From: Pseudomonas putida
Lineage (GTDB): Bacteria; Pseudomonadota; Gammaproteobacteria; Pseudomonadales; Pseudomonadaceae
DNA: 64,000 bases
Reading direction: 5' to 3'
Assembly: GCF_001976065.1 (NCBI RefSeq)
Contig: NZ_MNAH01000012.1
Span: forward strand, 124,001 to 188,000
Below the pieces are notes generated by a model. It did not search any database. It was not told the origin of the DNA and was given only the letters and a program-made list of their open reading frames with translations. Every line of letters starts with the position of its first letter. Positions within the stretch are counted from its first letter, which is position 1. Below, piece by piece: positions 51,751 to 60,992 of the stretch. Made by a program: the position numbers and the translations under genes.

Positions 51751-53250
51751 TCACCGTTGCGCAGTCAGCGGATAAACCGACTCCCATCCGCCACCCAGCG
51801 CCTTATACAAGCCGACCGCTGCCAGTGACACACCGGTGGAACTCTCCACCCATTGCTCTTGGGTCGCCAGCAATGCGCTTTGCACGGTGAGTACGTTGAC
51901 GAAGTCCACCACGCCTTCGACGTATTGCTGTTGCGCGGTTTGCAGGGCGATCCGGTTCTGGCGCACGGCTTCGGCGAGGCTGTCTCGGCGCAGTTGGCTG
52001 GCGTTGTAGGCGCTCAATTGGTCGTCGATTTCATGCCATGCGCGCAGCACGGTTTGCTGGTAGGCGATGGCTGCTTCCTGTTGCTGGGCCTCGCGCAAAT
52101 CCAGCACACCGCGCAGCCGGCCGCCGTCGAACAGTGGCAGGCTGAATTGCGGGCCGATGCCGAACGCGCGTGATCCCCAAGAGCCGAAATCGCTCAATTG
52201 CATGGCTTGCGAACCGACACTGCCCGACAGGGTAATGCGCGGATAAAAATCACCCTTGGCCACGCCGATACTGGCGGTCGCGGCATGCAGGCGGGCTTCG
52301 GCCTGGCGGATGTCCGGGCGGCGCTCGGCCAGTTGCGACGGCAAGCCGATGGCGACCTGGCGCGGGGTCTGCGGCACCGGTGCGTCGGTGGACAGCTCGG
52401 CCGTCAGCGCCTGTGGTGGCTCGCCCATCAACAAGCTCAGGGCGTTGATCAATTGCGCCTGGCGTTGCTCCAGGGCTGGCAGGCGCGACTCGATGGCCGC
52501 GACCTGGGCGGCCGCTTCGGCGACATCGAGGTCGGTTGCGACGCCGTCGGCCAGGCGCAGTTGCGACAGCTTGAGGCTGTGCCGGGCGACGTCGAGGTTC
52601 TGTTCGGTGACGGCCCGGGTGTTCTGCACGCCGCGCAGTTGAATGTAGTCCTGGGCGGTTTCGGCAAGCACCGACAACAGCACGCCGCGACGGTCGTTTT
52701 CCGCGACTTCCAGGGTGGCATCGGCGGCTTCGGTTTCGCGGCGCACCCTGCCCCAGAAATCCAGCTCCCACGAGGCGGAGAACCCGGCATCCCAAAGGTT
52801 GAACGCGGAGTTACCGTCATGCCCCGACGGGTCGCTCAGGCCTTCACCGCTGTTGCGTTTACGGGCGTAACTGCCGCCAACGGCGCTGCTGGGATAACGA
52901 TCGGCCGTCACCACCTGGCGCACCGCACGGCTTTGTTGCAAGCGGCTGCTGGCGAGCTTGAGGTCGAGGTTGTCGGTCAAGGCACGTTGAGTGAGGGCCG
53001 AGAGTTGCGGATCGTTGAACACCTGCCACCAACGTTCGTTCATGGTCTCGGCTATGGCTTGGCTGGTGGCGGCTTTTGATGGTTTCGCCCACTCGGTGAC
53101 TTGCTGTGCCTGAGGTTTCTGGAAGTCCGGACCTACGGTGCAGGCGCAGAGGCTCATTACGAGCAAGGCGCAAAAGGTGAGTCGAGGCTGATGGCCTCTT
53201 CGCGAGCAGGCTCGCTCCCCCAGGGGATCGTATTCAACGAAAATCTTCAT
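51751..53250 (-). CDS. Outer-membrane efflux lipoprotein of the MFS pump (OprM/NodT family)
   Basis: A 499-residue outer-membrane channel. The lipobox MSLCAC precedes TVGPDFQKP, and the channel repeats include LAERRPDIRQAEARLHAAT. The ATG overlaps the adaptor stop by four bases. The first 22 residues (with PLGERACSRRGHQ) are encoded by a REP element at 53198-53226, so the n-region of the signal peptide appears to be REP-derived. No alternative ATG or GTG lies between the REP and the lipobox. It is the last gene of the emrB-emrA-like operon. Confidence 0.9.
   Translation of the reverse strand: MKIFVEYDPLGERACSRRGHQPRLTFCALLVMSLCACTVGPDFQKPQAQQVTEWAKPSKAATSQAIAETMNERWWQVFNDPQLSALTQRALTDNLDLKLASSRLQQSRAVRQVVTADRYPSSAVGGSYARKRNSGEGLSDPSGHDGNSAFNLWDAGFSASWELDFWGRVRRETEAADATLEVAENDRRGVLLSVLAETAQDYIQLRGVQNTRAVTEQNLDVARHSLKLSQLRLADGVATDLDVAEAAAQVAAIESRLPALEQRQAQLINALSLLMGEPPQALTAELSTDAPVPQTPRQVAIGLPSQLAERRPDIRQAEARLHAATASIGVAKGDFYPRITLSGSVGSQAMQLSDFGSWGSRAFGIGPQFSLPLFDGGRLRGVLDLREAQQQEAAIAYQQTVLRAWHEIDDQLSAYNASQLRRDSLAEAVRQNRIALQTAQQQYVEGVVDFVNVLTVQSALLATQEQWVESSTGVSLAAVGLYKALGGGWESVYPLTAQR
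53198..53226. repeat. Single REP inside the 5' end of the outer-membrane channel gene
   Basis: TTCGCGAGCAGGCTCGCTCC belongs to the second REP family and lies wholly within the coding sequence. No partner arm is seen nearby. Confidence 0.8.
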
Positions 53251-54311
53251 CGCTGAACAACCTCATTAGCCTTGACGCTTGCCGTATCGATACTCGCCTC
53301 CACCGACATTCCCACCCGCAACCGCTGGGCCAGTGCCTGCCCCGGTTCCAGCACTATCTTCACCGGAATCCGTTGCACCACCTTCGTGAAGTTGCCCGTT
53401 GCGTTATCCGGTTTGACTGATGCAAAGGTCACCCCCGTGGCCGGTGCGATGCTCTCGACCCGCCCGTTCAACGTTGCGCCGCCAAAGGTGTCGACATGCA
53501 CCTGCACGTCCTGCCCCGGCTGCACATTCGTCAGTTGGGTTTCCTGGAAATTGGCCACCACGTAGGCCTGCGCCAGCGGCACCACCGCGAGCAGTTTGCT
53601 GCCCGGCGTGACATAAGCCCCAACACGTACCGCGCGCTCACCGACCATGCCGTCCTGCGGCGCGGTGATCCGTGTGTAAGACAGCTCGTAGCTGGCGATT
53701 TCCAGCTTGGCCTGCGCCCGTTTCAAACCACCTTCGGCCCCGTCGCGCTGGGCGGCGAGTATGTCCACCTGCTTGCGTTCCGCCGCCAGTACCGCCGTCA
53801 CATTGGTCAACCGGGCACTGGCCTGGTCGATGCGCGTGCGCGCTTGCTGTGCGTTCTGCACCGTGCCGGCCCCCACCCCGGCCAAATGGTCGTAGCGGTC
53901 CAGTTCATGTTGAGCGAAAGCCAGTTCAGCCTTGGCGGACACCACCTGCGCCTGTGCCTGAGCAATCACCGAAGCCTGACGCTCAAGTGTCGCTCGCGCA
54001 TTTTGCAGTTGCGCCTGGGCCACCACTGCTTCGGCGGCAGCGGCTTCGGCGGCTGCGCGCAGGTCGCGGTCATCGATCAGGGCCAGCAACTGCCCCGCCT
54101 TGACCTGTTGGTTGTCTTCCACCAGTACTTGCTTGATGAACCCGGCAACACGGGGCACCACCAGCGTGTAGTCTGCCGAGACATAGGCATCATTGGTGCT
54201 CTGCTGCGTGCGCTGGCCGAACAGGCCGGGCGCCAGCAGATAAATCAGTACGCCCGTCGCGATCACGACACAGACGCCCACGGCTACTTTTTGCTTGGAT
54301 TGAGTCGTCAT
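53247..54311 (-). CDS. HlyD-family adaptor of the MFS pump (EmrA-like)
   Basis: A 354-residue membrane-fusion protein. An N-terminal membrane helix (about 9-27), lipoyl start DAYVSADYTLVVPRVAGFI, a long coiled-coil hairpin (about 80-195) and the C-terminal beta domain with ITAPQDGMVGERAVRVGAYV are present. It connects the MFS pump to the outer-membrane channel. It is 27 bases downstream of the MFS gene. Confidence 0.92.
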   Translation of the reverse strand: MTTQSKQKVAVGVCVVIATGVLIYLLAPGLFGQRTQQSTNDAYVSADYTLVVPRVAGFIKQVLVEDNQQVKAGQLLALIDDRDLRAAAEAAAAEAVVAQAQLQNARATLERQASVIAQAQAQVVSAKAELAFAQHELDRYDHLAGVGAGTVQNAQQARTRIDQASARLTNVTAVLAAERKQVDILAAQRDGAEGGLKRAQAKLEIASYELSYTRITAPQDGMVGERAVRVGAYVTPGSKLLAVVPLAQAYVVANFQETQLTNVQPGQDVQVHVDTFGGATLNGRVESIAPATGVTFASVKPDNATGNFTKVVQRIPVKIVLEPGQALAQRLRVGMSVEASIDTASVKANEVVQR

Positions 54312-54338
54312 GAAAAACCTTCTGTTTCAGTGATGCAT

Positions 54339-55874
54339 TCAGGTCGGCGCACGGGGCGGATAGATCCGCGTCGGCAGCCAGAAAATCAGCAGGATCAGCG
54401 CCAAAGCGACGCCGGCCATGCACAGGTAAAGGTCCGCCGCAGCCAGCACCACGGCCTGCTCATGCAAGCGGTGGGCGAGGCCCGGGGTGTCGCTGTCGAC
54501 CAGGGGCGAATTGCCGAGGCGGTCCACCAGCATGCTCGAGTGAAAGTGCAGGCGATGCGTGGTCAGGGTTTCCAGCACGCCGGTAGCGATCACCGCCGCC
54601 AGGCCTTTCACGGTGTTGAACCAGGACGACGCGAAGGGGCCGTCCATGGGGCTGATGCTGCCGGTCGAGAGCATCAGCAACGGCAAGACCGACATGGGTT
54701 GACCGAAGATCTGCAGCAGTTGCAGGGCATAGAATTCGTCGCGAATCCACACCGAGGTCAGCTGCGAACCGCCGATGCAGGACAACACCAGCATGCTCAG
54801 GCCGATCCCCAACACCCAGCGGCAATCAACCCATCGCAGGTTGCACAGCGCCGCCACCAAGGGCAGCGCTATCAACTGCGGGAGCGCCGCCAACAGGGTG
54901 ATGGGCGCGGTCTGCACCGGGCGATAACCCTGGACCTGCGCCAGATAGCTGGACGGAATGATCACTACCGCCAGCAACACCACCAGCACGCCGGCCAGGG
55001 TGATCAGGGCGAACGCCAGGTTGCGGATGCCGAGCATCTGTATCTTGAAAAACGGAATCGGCTGCGACCACTCGTTGATCAGGAACAGCACCAGCAACAG
55101 CGTACCGCCCACCAGCAAGACACTGATCAGGCTCGACTCGAACCAGTCCAGGCGATTGCCCTGCAGGATACCGATCACCAGCATGCAGATCGCCGGAAAA
55201 CCCAACAGCAGACCACGCCAGTTGAACTGTTTGAAGCGTTCCAGGCGTAGCGGGTCCTGGGGGATGCCGTAGGCCACGGCGAGCATGGCAATCAGGCACG
55301 GTACGACGATCTGCCAGAAGGTCCACTGCCAGCCGACATACTCGCTCCAGAGCCCGGCCAGCGGCGTGCCCAGCCCCGGTCCGAAGGTGGCGGTGAGGGC
55401 ATAACCGGCCAGGCCGTAGAGCTTGACGTTGGCTGGCAGAAAACGCAGGGCGACGGTCATCAGCATCGGCGGCAGCGCGCCACCGGCCAGGCCTTGCAAC
55501 GTGCGCAGGACCAGAAGGCTTTCGTAGTTCGGCGCCAACGGGCACAACACCCCCAACAGGGTGAAGGCACTGATGGCGCAAAGGGTGAAGCGCCGCAGCG
55601 AGAACGTGACGCCACACCAGGGCGCAAATGCCATGGCCGCCACCGAGGTCGCGGCGTAGCTGGCGACCAGCCAGGTGCCTTCGTCGTAGCCGATGGCCAA
55701 GGCGCCTCGAATATCGGCCAGGGCTACCTTGGTCACCATCTCGTTCAGGCCCGATACCAACACCGCGAGCAATACGCCCACCAGGCCGATGATGATCCGC
55801 GGGCCGAAGACCGGTGGTGCGGCGGCTGTCGGGCTGGCCGCGGCGAGAGGGGCCGTGACCGTGAGGGAAGACAT
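54339..55874 (-). CDS. DHA2 family MFS efflux permease (EmrB-like)
   Basis: A 511-residue inner-membrane drug:proton antiporter with 14 predicted helices. The first helix (IIIGLVGVLLAVLVSGLNEMV, split around about 28-45) and the motif C-like GPGLGTPLAGLWSEYVGW support the DHA2 subfamily. It forms a tripartite pump with the adaptor and channel downstream. A LysR regulator lies upstream on the same strand, across a REPIN. Confidence 0.92.
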   Translation of the reverse strand: MSSLTVTAPLAAASPTAAAPPVFGPRIIIGLVGVLLAVLVSGLNEMVTKVALADIRGALAIGYDEGTWLVASYAATSVAAMAFAPWCGVTFSLRRFTLCAISAFTLLGVLCPLAPNYESLLVLRTLQGLAGGALPPMLMTVALRFLPANVKLYGLAGYALTATFGPGLGTPLAGLWSEYVGWQWTFWQIVVPCLIAMLAVAYGIPQDPLRLERFKQFNWRGLLLGFPAICMLVIGILQGNRLDWFESSLISVLLVGGTLLLVLFLINEWSQPIPFFKIQMLGIRNLAFALITLAGVLVVLLAVVIIPSSYLAQVQGYRPVQTAPITLLAALPQLIALPLVAALCNLRWVDCRWVLGIGLSMLVLSCIGGSQLTSVWIRDEFYALQLLQIFGQPMSVLPLLMLSTGSISPMDGPFASSWFNTVKGLAAVIATGVLETLTTHRLHFHSSMLVDRLGNSPLVDSDTPGLAHRLHEQAVVLAAADLYLCMAGVALALILLIFWLPTRIYPPRAPT

Positions 55875-55984
55875 TACTGCGAGCTCCGGGATTTAAACAT
55901 CGGAGCATTCTATGAAGCGCGGTACCTGACGAAAACTGACTTATCGACAGGTTATAAGTGTGCCAGACGCAACGATATGGAATG

Positions 55985-56074
55985 TGTGGGAGCGGGCTTG
56001 CTCGCGAAGAGGGCGGGTCAGACAACAATGAAGTCGCCTGACACCGCTTTCGCGAGCAAGCCCGCTCCCACAGG
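55985..56074. repeat. REPIN, second family (GTGGGAGCGGGCTTGCTCGCGAA)
   Basis: Two inverted arms with a centre of about 45 bases, between the LysR gene stop and the MFS gene start. It could weaken read-through between them. Confidence 0.9.
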
Positions 56075-56084
56075 GGATAGTCGC

Positions 56085-57011
56085 TCAACCCAAGACTGGT
56101 TGGGCCGCCAGCCATGTCTCGTCACAGCAGGTTTTCAGGGTTTCACGAAGCCAGCGGTGAGCGGGGTCATTGTCGAAGCGAGGGTGCCAGGCCTGGCTGA
56201 GCACGATGGTCGGTAACGGAATCGGCAGAGTAAACGAGCGCAACTTCAGCCCCAGCCGGCGAACGCTCAACAGCGTCTCCCTGGGTACCGGCAGAATCAG
56301 GTCGGAATCGGGCAAGGCGAACATCGCCGCATGGAAACTCGGCGCGATCACCGCTACTCGCCGCTCCAGGCCCAAGGCGTTGAGTGCGGCATCGATCGGC
56401 CCGCGCGCGATGCCGCGACGGGACATGCTGATATGGGAGTAGCCTGCAAAGCGTTCAGCGGTGATCTCTTGATCGAGCAAGGGATGATCCTCGCGCACCA
56501 GGCCGACAAACTGCGTTGAAAACAGGTTTTGTACCTTTACTTCCGGCATCAGCGGCCGGTTGTTGCTGACGCTCAGGTCGATGCGACCCTCGCGCAAGGC
56601 CTCATCATCGCCATCGCCCTCTGGCGCAAAACGCAATTCGCAATGCGGGGCCTGACGCTCCATGGTGTCGAACAGCTTGCCGCCGTAGATGCCGATGAAA
56701 AAGTCATTGGCGCGGATACTGAAGCGCCGCCGCAAGCTGCCCAGATCCACCACCCTGGCCGAGTGGAACAGCTGCGCGGCCTGCTCCACCAGGTCACGTA
56801 CCTGCTCGCGCAACTCCAGTGCCTTTGGCGTCGGTACCAGACCACGGCCAGCACGCACCAGGATCGGATCGCCAATAGCCTCGCGGATGCGCGTCAACGT
56901 GCGACTCATGGCCGCCGGGCTGAGGTTCATCCGCCGCGCCGCGCCCACTACGCTGCCCTCGTCGAGGAGGGCGTCGAGGGCGACCAAGAGGTTCATGTCT
57001 GGTAGTTGCAT
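56085..57011 (-). CDS. LysR family transcriptional regulator
   Basis: A 308-residue regulator. The N-terminal helix-turn-helix (about 4-62) contains GSVVGAARRMNLSPAAMSRTL, and the rest is a two-lobed effector-binding domain. Starts at 57020 (GTG) or 56996 (ATG) are possible; the ATG at 57011 fits the family length. It lies upstream of the EmrB-type operon and probably controls it. The inducer is unknown. Confidence 0.9.
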   Translation of the reverse strand: MQLPDMNLLVALDALLDEGSVVGAARRMNLSPAAMSRTLTRIREAIGDPILVRAGRGLVPTPKALELREQVRDLVEQAAQLFHSARVVDLGSLRRRFSIRANDFFIGIYGGKLFDTMERQAPHCELRFAPEGDGDDEALREGRIDLSVSNNRPLMPEVKVQNLFSTQFVGLVREDHPLLDQEITAERFAGYSHISMSRRGIARGPIDAALNALGLERRVAVIAPSFHAAMFALPDSDLILPVPRETLLSVRRLGLKLRSFTLPIPLPTIVLSQAWHPRFDNDPAHRWLRETLKTCCDETWLAAQPVLG

Positions 57012-57059
57012 GGCGAGCACTCGTGGCTGGTCAGGGTTGATTTAGGCGCAATGCTAGCA

Positions 57060-57093
57060 GATCAAAAGATCGAAGCCTCCAGCAGCTCCACAG
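57060..57093 (-). repeat. Dispersed element ending in GATCTTTTGAT, copy 3
   Basis: On the minus strand the order is GGAGCTGCTGGAGG, then TTCGATCTTTTGATC. It lies between the LysR gene and the RHS gene and is related to 11-43 and 13449-13481. Confidence 0.5.
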
Positions 57094-57196
57094 GCTGGCG
57101 TACACGCCTGTACTCCTAGCAGTTCTGATAGTTCTCGACTGAGGTCGTGAGGTGTACAACTAAAGCCCTCGACCATACTTCGGCGAAGCCAGCGGC

Positions 57197-58132
57197 ATGA
57201 CCCAGTCAAAACCCGTTGATCAGAAGACTTCCACTTCGCAACGCACGACGTTGTTGTTATTGGCAACGGATAACAGCCGTTCAATCATCGGCGAAATCGT
57301 CGATGGCAAAACCAACGCCATCGCCTATTCCGCTTACGGCCAACAGTCCGGGCAACAGGAGGTCACAACACGTTTGGGCTTCAATGGCCAATTGCGTGAG
57401 ATGCAAACCAGTTGGTATGTGTTGGGTAATGGCTACCGTGTCTACAACCCGCGATTGATGCGGTTTCATAGTCCGGACAGTTGGAGTCCATTTGGGCGGG
57501 GTTGGTTGAATCCTTATATGTATTGCGCAGGGGATCCGGTAAATCGGGGGGATCCATCCGGGCATGGCCCTTGGGAGGTGATTAAACTCTTCATTCGGGA
57601 AAATCTGTCATTTGGGAGCTCTCAAGCGACGCTGAATGCAAGAGTCGCCGCGCGTAATGCACGATCAATCGCGAGACAAACGATAGCGAATAGCTTTATT
57701 GGTAGTAGCGCGCCGCAGTTTGTCGATACGACTGCGTCATCTTTTTTGCCTCGAGTGGGCGAACATTTGGATTCGCTTCCAAAATGGCGTCCTCGCCCAA
57801 ACACGGCAAGCCTCCCTGAACAATCGGGGCATGGTGTCGGAGGCGTGTGGCCAACCGCAATGAGTGCCCCCCAATCCAGTGCGCGACGTGGCAACAGCTC
57901 ACTCAACACTTCAAGTCGGGGGCGTAGCAGTGGTCACCAACCTGACACGTCAGAAAGCTCAAAACTTTCGCCCCCCAAACAAACACCGACAGCTTCCGAT
58001 CAACCCTCCAACATACGAACTTCACTACCCAATTATGCCGACGCCATGCCGCCTGGTTACAAGGAAGCACAAAATGCTGTAGTAAAAGCACAGGAGCTTG
58101 TCTTGTATACAAGTCAATTTCGCAGTCGTTAA
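57197..58132 (+). CDS. Orphan RHS repeat-associated core protein
   Basis: A 311-residue protein. The first 20 residues are polar, then comes LLLATDNSRSIIGEI and the RHS core (about 32-123) with YSAYGQQSG, GFNGQLRE, GYRVYNPRLMRFHSPDSWSPF and NPYMYCAGDPVNRGDPSGH. The C-terminal 185 residues are unlike the core and unassigned, rich in Ser, Pro and Arg, and the DNA there is visibly less GC-rich than neighbouring genes. Full RHS proteins are much longer; this short version lacks the YD-repeat shell. It may be a detached RHS tip or a relic with a variable C-terminus. No immunity gene is evident downstream. Confidence 0.8.
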   Translation: MTQSKPVDQKTSTSQRTTLLLLATDNSRSIIGEIVDGKTNAIAYSAYGQQSGQQEVTTRLGFNGQLREMQTSWYVLGNGYRVYNPRLMRFHSPDSWSPFGRGWLNPYMYCAGDPVNRGDPSGHGPWEVIKLFIRENLSFGSSQATLNARVAARNARSIARQTIANSFIGSSAPQFVDTTASSFLPRVGEHLDSLPKWRPRPNTASLPEQSGHGVGGVWPTAMSAPQSSARRGNSSLNTSSRGRSSGHQPDTSESSKLSPPKQTPTASDQPSNIRTSLPNYADAMPPGYKEAQNAVVKAQELVLYTSQFRSR

Positions 58133-58194
58133 ATTCAGTTGATTTGGTTAGTGCATGCCAGTCTTTTATGCCTTCACGCTAATACCGACCCACT

Positions 58195-59061
58195 CTACCG
58201 CTGCATCCCCCACCGCTTCACCGTCACCCTTTCCAACGAATCAAACACCAAATTCTCCACCAGCAACCCAATCAGAATCACCACCGCCAACCCGGCAAAC
58301 ACCTTGTCGGTATAAAGCTCATTGCGGTTCTGGAAGATGTACCAGCCCAACCCGCCCTTGCCACTGGTTGCACCGAACACCAACTCGGCGGCGATCAACG
58401 TGCGCCAGGCGAAGGCCCAGCCGATTTTCAGTCCGGCGAGGATCGACGGCAGTGCCGCGGGGATCAGGATGAACAGCACGAAGCGCATGCCCTTGAGGCC
58501 GTAATTGCGGCCGGCCATGCGCAGGGTTTCCGAGACGCCGAGAAAACCTGCGTACGTATTGAGCGCCAAGGCCCAGAGCACCGAATGCACCAACACGAAG
58601 ATCAGGCTGTTCTGCCCCAGGCCGAACCACAGCAGCGCCAGCGGCAGTAGTGCGATGGCCGGTAATGGGTTGAACATCGAGGTCAGGGTACTGAGCAGGT
58701 CGCGACCCAATTGCGTCGACACCGCCAAGGTGGTCAGGGCAAACGCCAGGACGATGCCGATCAGGTAGCCCTTGAGCAGCACCACCAGGGAAATCCACAC
58801 CTTGCCCAGCAACTCGCCGCTGAGCAGGCCGTCGTACAGCGCGCTGGCGGTTTGCACAAAGCTCGGCAACAGCAAGTCGTTGTTCGTATAACGCGCAGTG
58901 GCTTCCCAGAGTAGCGCCAGCAAGAACAGGATAAGGCTCTTGCGCAGCCAGCCCTGTTGCCACAGGCGTTGGCCAAGCGGTAGTTCACGTTCCAGCGCAA
59001 CGCTGGTCAGTGGCTGCAAAACGGTTTCGAATTCTTCACGCGGGGATGATAAATGGCTCAT
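58195..59061 (-). CDS. ABC transporter permease (TauC/SsuC type)
   Basis: A 288-residue inner-membrane permease with about six helices and the EAA-type loop (SETLRMAGRNYGLKGMRFVLFILIPAALPSILAGLK, split around the conserved G-----G-I-P-A-P core). It belongs to the nitrate/sulfonate/taurine permease family. It is the last gene of the dioxygenase-binding protein-ATPase-permease operon and imports a sulfonate or sulfate ester by inference. Confidence 0.9.
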   Translation of the reverse strand: MSHLSSPREEFETVLQPLTSVALERELPLGQRLWQQGWLRKSLILFLLALLWEATARYTNNDLLLPSFVQTASALYDGLLSGELLGKVWISLVVLLKGYLIGIVLAFALTTLAVSTQLGRDLLSTLTSMFNPLPAIALLPLALLWFGLGQNSLIFVLVHSVLWALALNTYAGFLGVSETLRMAGRNYGLKGMRFVLFILIPAALPSILAGLKIGWAFAWRTLIAAELVFGATSGKGGLGWYIFQNRNELYTDKVFAGLAVVILIGLLVENLVFDSLERVTVKRWGMQR

Positions 59062-59082
59062 CGGGCCCTCCTCTCAAACGGC

Positions 59083-59943
59083 TCAATAAGCGATGCGGAT
59101 GTCGGCGAAATCCAGTTCGCGCTCGGTCTCCGGCGACTGGCCTTCATCGAACAACAAGCGATGGATGCGCCGCGCCGATTCCTGGAATGCCACGCCGCCA
59201 AGGCTGTGCAAGTCATACTGATGGCTGTGGACTTCCGCCCGCACCCGACCCGGGTGTGGCGACAGCAACAGGATACGATTGCCCACCACCAACGCCTCTT
59301 CGATGGAGTGCGTGACGAACAGCAGCGTGAAACGCACCTCCTCCCAGAGCAGCAGCAATTCTTCCTGCATCTTGCGTCGGGTCAGGGCGTCGAGCGCGGC
59401 GAAGGGTTCATCCATCAGAAGGATTTTCGGCTGCATCGCCAACGCCCGGGCGATGGCGACGCGCGCCTTCATGCCGCCCGACAACGTATGTGGATAGGCG
59501 TCGGCAAACCCCGCCAGGCCGACCTTTTCCAGGTAGTGCAGCGCCCGCTCCTCGGCCTCTTTACGCTTTAGGGTGTTCGAGGCCAGCAGCGGAAACATCA
59601 CGTTCTGCTTGACGGTTTTCCACGGCGGCAGTTGATCGAATTCCTGGAACACGACAATGCGGTCCGGCCCTGGCGCATCGACGCGCTGACCTTGCAGGCG
59701 GATCTCACCCTCGACTGGCTGGATAAATCCCGCAGCGGCCTTGAGCAAGGTCGACTTGCCGCACCCGGACGGCCCGAGCAGGACGAAGCGATCCGCCGGA
59801 TCCACCTCGAAACTGACCTGGTGGGTGGCACGCACCACCCGCTGGGGTGTGCGGTATTCCAGGCTGACGCTGTCGACCGAGAGCAGCGACTGGGCGGCGG
59901 CGATCAGTTTGCTGACCGTGTGGCCTTGCAACGGGGCGTTCAT
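59083..59943 (-). CDS. ABC transporter ATP-binding protein (TauB/SsuB type)
   Basis: A 286-residue ATPase. Walker A GPSGCGKST (about 58-66), the signature LSGGMKARVAIARAL, Walker B ILLMDEPFAALD and the H-loop VTHSIEEAL are all clear. I chose the ATG at 59943, which begins just 5 bases after the binding-protein stop. It energizes the permease downstream. Confidence 0.92.
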   Translation of the reverse strand: MNAPLQGHTVSKLIAAAQSLLSVDSVSLEYRTPQRVVRATHQVSFEVDPADRFVLLGPSGCGKSTLLKAAAGFIQPVEGEIRLQGQRVDAPGPDRIVVFQEFDQLPPWKTVKQNVMFPLLASNTLKRKEAEERALHYLEKVGLAGFADAYPHTLSGGMKARVAIARALAMQPKILLMDEPFAALDALTRRKMQEELLLLWEEVRFTLLFVTHSIEEALVVGNRILLLSPHPGRVRAEVHSHQYDLHSLGGVAFQESARRIHRLLFDEGQSPETERELDFADIRIAY

Positions 59944-59948
59944 GTCGG

Positions 59949-60974
59949 TCAGCTCCCTTGCAGCGGTTTGGCGTCCTGGAAGAAGTAGTCCTTCCATGAG
60001 TCCGGTTTGTGCTTGATCGCGCCCACACGGTAGAGGAACTCGGCCAACGGGTAGGTGTTTTTGGGCGTGACGCTGAATTCGAACTGCGGGTTGTCGATGA
60101 TTTTCAACAGCTCGGCGCGGTCGATCTTGGCCTTGGTGACGCGGATGTAAGTGTCCGCCGCCGCGCCTTTATCGTTTTGCGCGAATTGCGCCGCTTCTGT
60201 CAGCGCATCGACGAAGGCCTTGTAGGTCTTCGGGTTTTCATCGCGGAATTTCCCGGTGGCAAACAGCACCGTCGGCGAGTTCGGCCCGAGCAGGTCGTAG
60301 GTGTTGAGCACCACGTGCACGTTTGGATTGGCCAGCGCCTGATCCTGGAATGGCGGGTTGGAAAAGTGCCCGCTCAACTCGGTGCCACCGGCGATCAACG
60401 CGGCCGTGGCATCAGGATGCGGCACGGCGATGGTGTACTTGTCGAGGCGATTGAATTCCTTGTCGCCCCACTGCTTGGCGGCCGCATATTGCAGGAAGCG
60501 CGACTGCACCGACACACCTACGGCCGGCACCGCGATGCGGTCCTTCTCGGTGAAGTCGGCGATGGTCTTGACCTTGGGATTGTTGCTCACCAGGTAGTAC
60601 GGAAAGTTGCCCAAGGACGCCACGGCCTTGACGTTCTGCTTGCCGTGGGTGCGATCCCAGATGGTCAGCAGCGGACCAACGCCGGCACCGGCAATGTCGA
60701 TCGAGCCGGAGAGCAGCGCATCGTTGACCGCCGCGCCACCGGAGAGCTGGGACCAGTCGACCTTGATGTCGATGCCTTCCTGCTTGCCGTACTTCTCGAT
60801 CAGGTTCTGGTCGCGGACCACATTAAGCAGCAGGTAAACAATGCCGAACTGTTCGGCGATGCGGATTTCACCTTCGGCCCGGGCCACGGTCGGGGCCACC
60901 AGGCTGCCGGTGATCAGGCTGAAACCCAGGCCGATGGCCGCGGCCAGCGGTGCAAAGGGTAGACGTTTGGACAT
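59949..60974 (-). CDS. ABC transporter substrate-binding protein (TauA/SsuA family)
   Basis: A 341-residue periplasmic binding protein with a signal peptide of about 33 residues ending TVARAEGEIRIAEQ. The fold features QFGIVYLLLNVVRD and NDALLSGSIDIAGAGVGPL match the NMT1/TauA family. It lies 18 bases downstream of the dioxygenase gene. Ligand is inferred to be an organosulfur compound. Confidence 0.9.
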   Translation of the reverse strand: MSKRLPFAPLAAAIGLGFSLITGSLVAPTVARAEGEIRIAEQFGIVYLLLNVVRDQNLIEKYGKQEGIDIKVDWSQLSGGAAVNDALLSGSIDIAGAGVGPLLTIWDRTHGKQNVKAVASLGNFPYYLVSNNPKVKTIADFTEKDRIAVPAVGVSVQSRFLQYAAAKQWGDKEFNRLDKYTIAVPHPDATAALIAGGTELSGHFSNPPFQDQALANPNVHVVLNTYDLLGPNSPTVLFATGKFRDENPKTYKAFVDALTEAAQFAQNDKGAAADTYIRVTKAKIDRAELLKIIDNPQFEFSVTPKNTYPLAEFLYRVGAIKHKPDSWKDYFFQDAKPLQGS

Positions 60975-60992
60975 GGTCGAATCTCCGGCAAA

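Noticed and set aside
53496..55250. A 584-codon open frame opposite the EmrA/EmrB-like genes
   Set aside because: Antisense to two well-supported genes, rich in His and Gln, with no recognisable domain.
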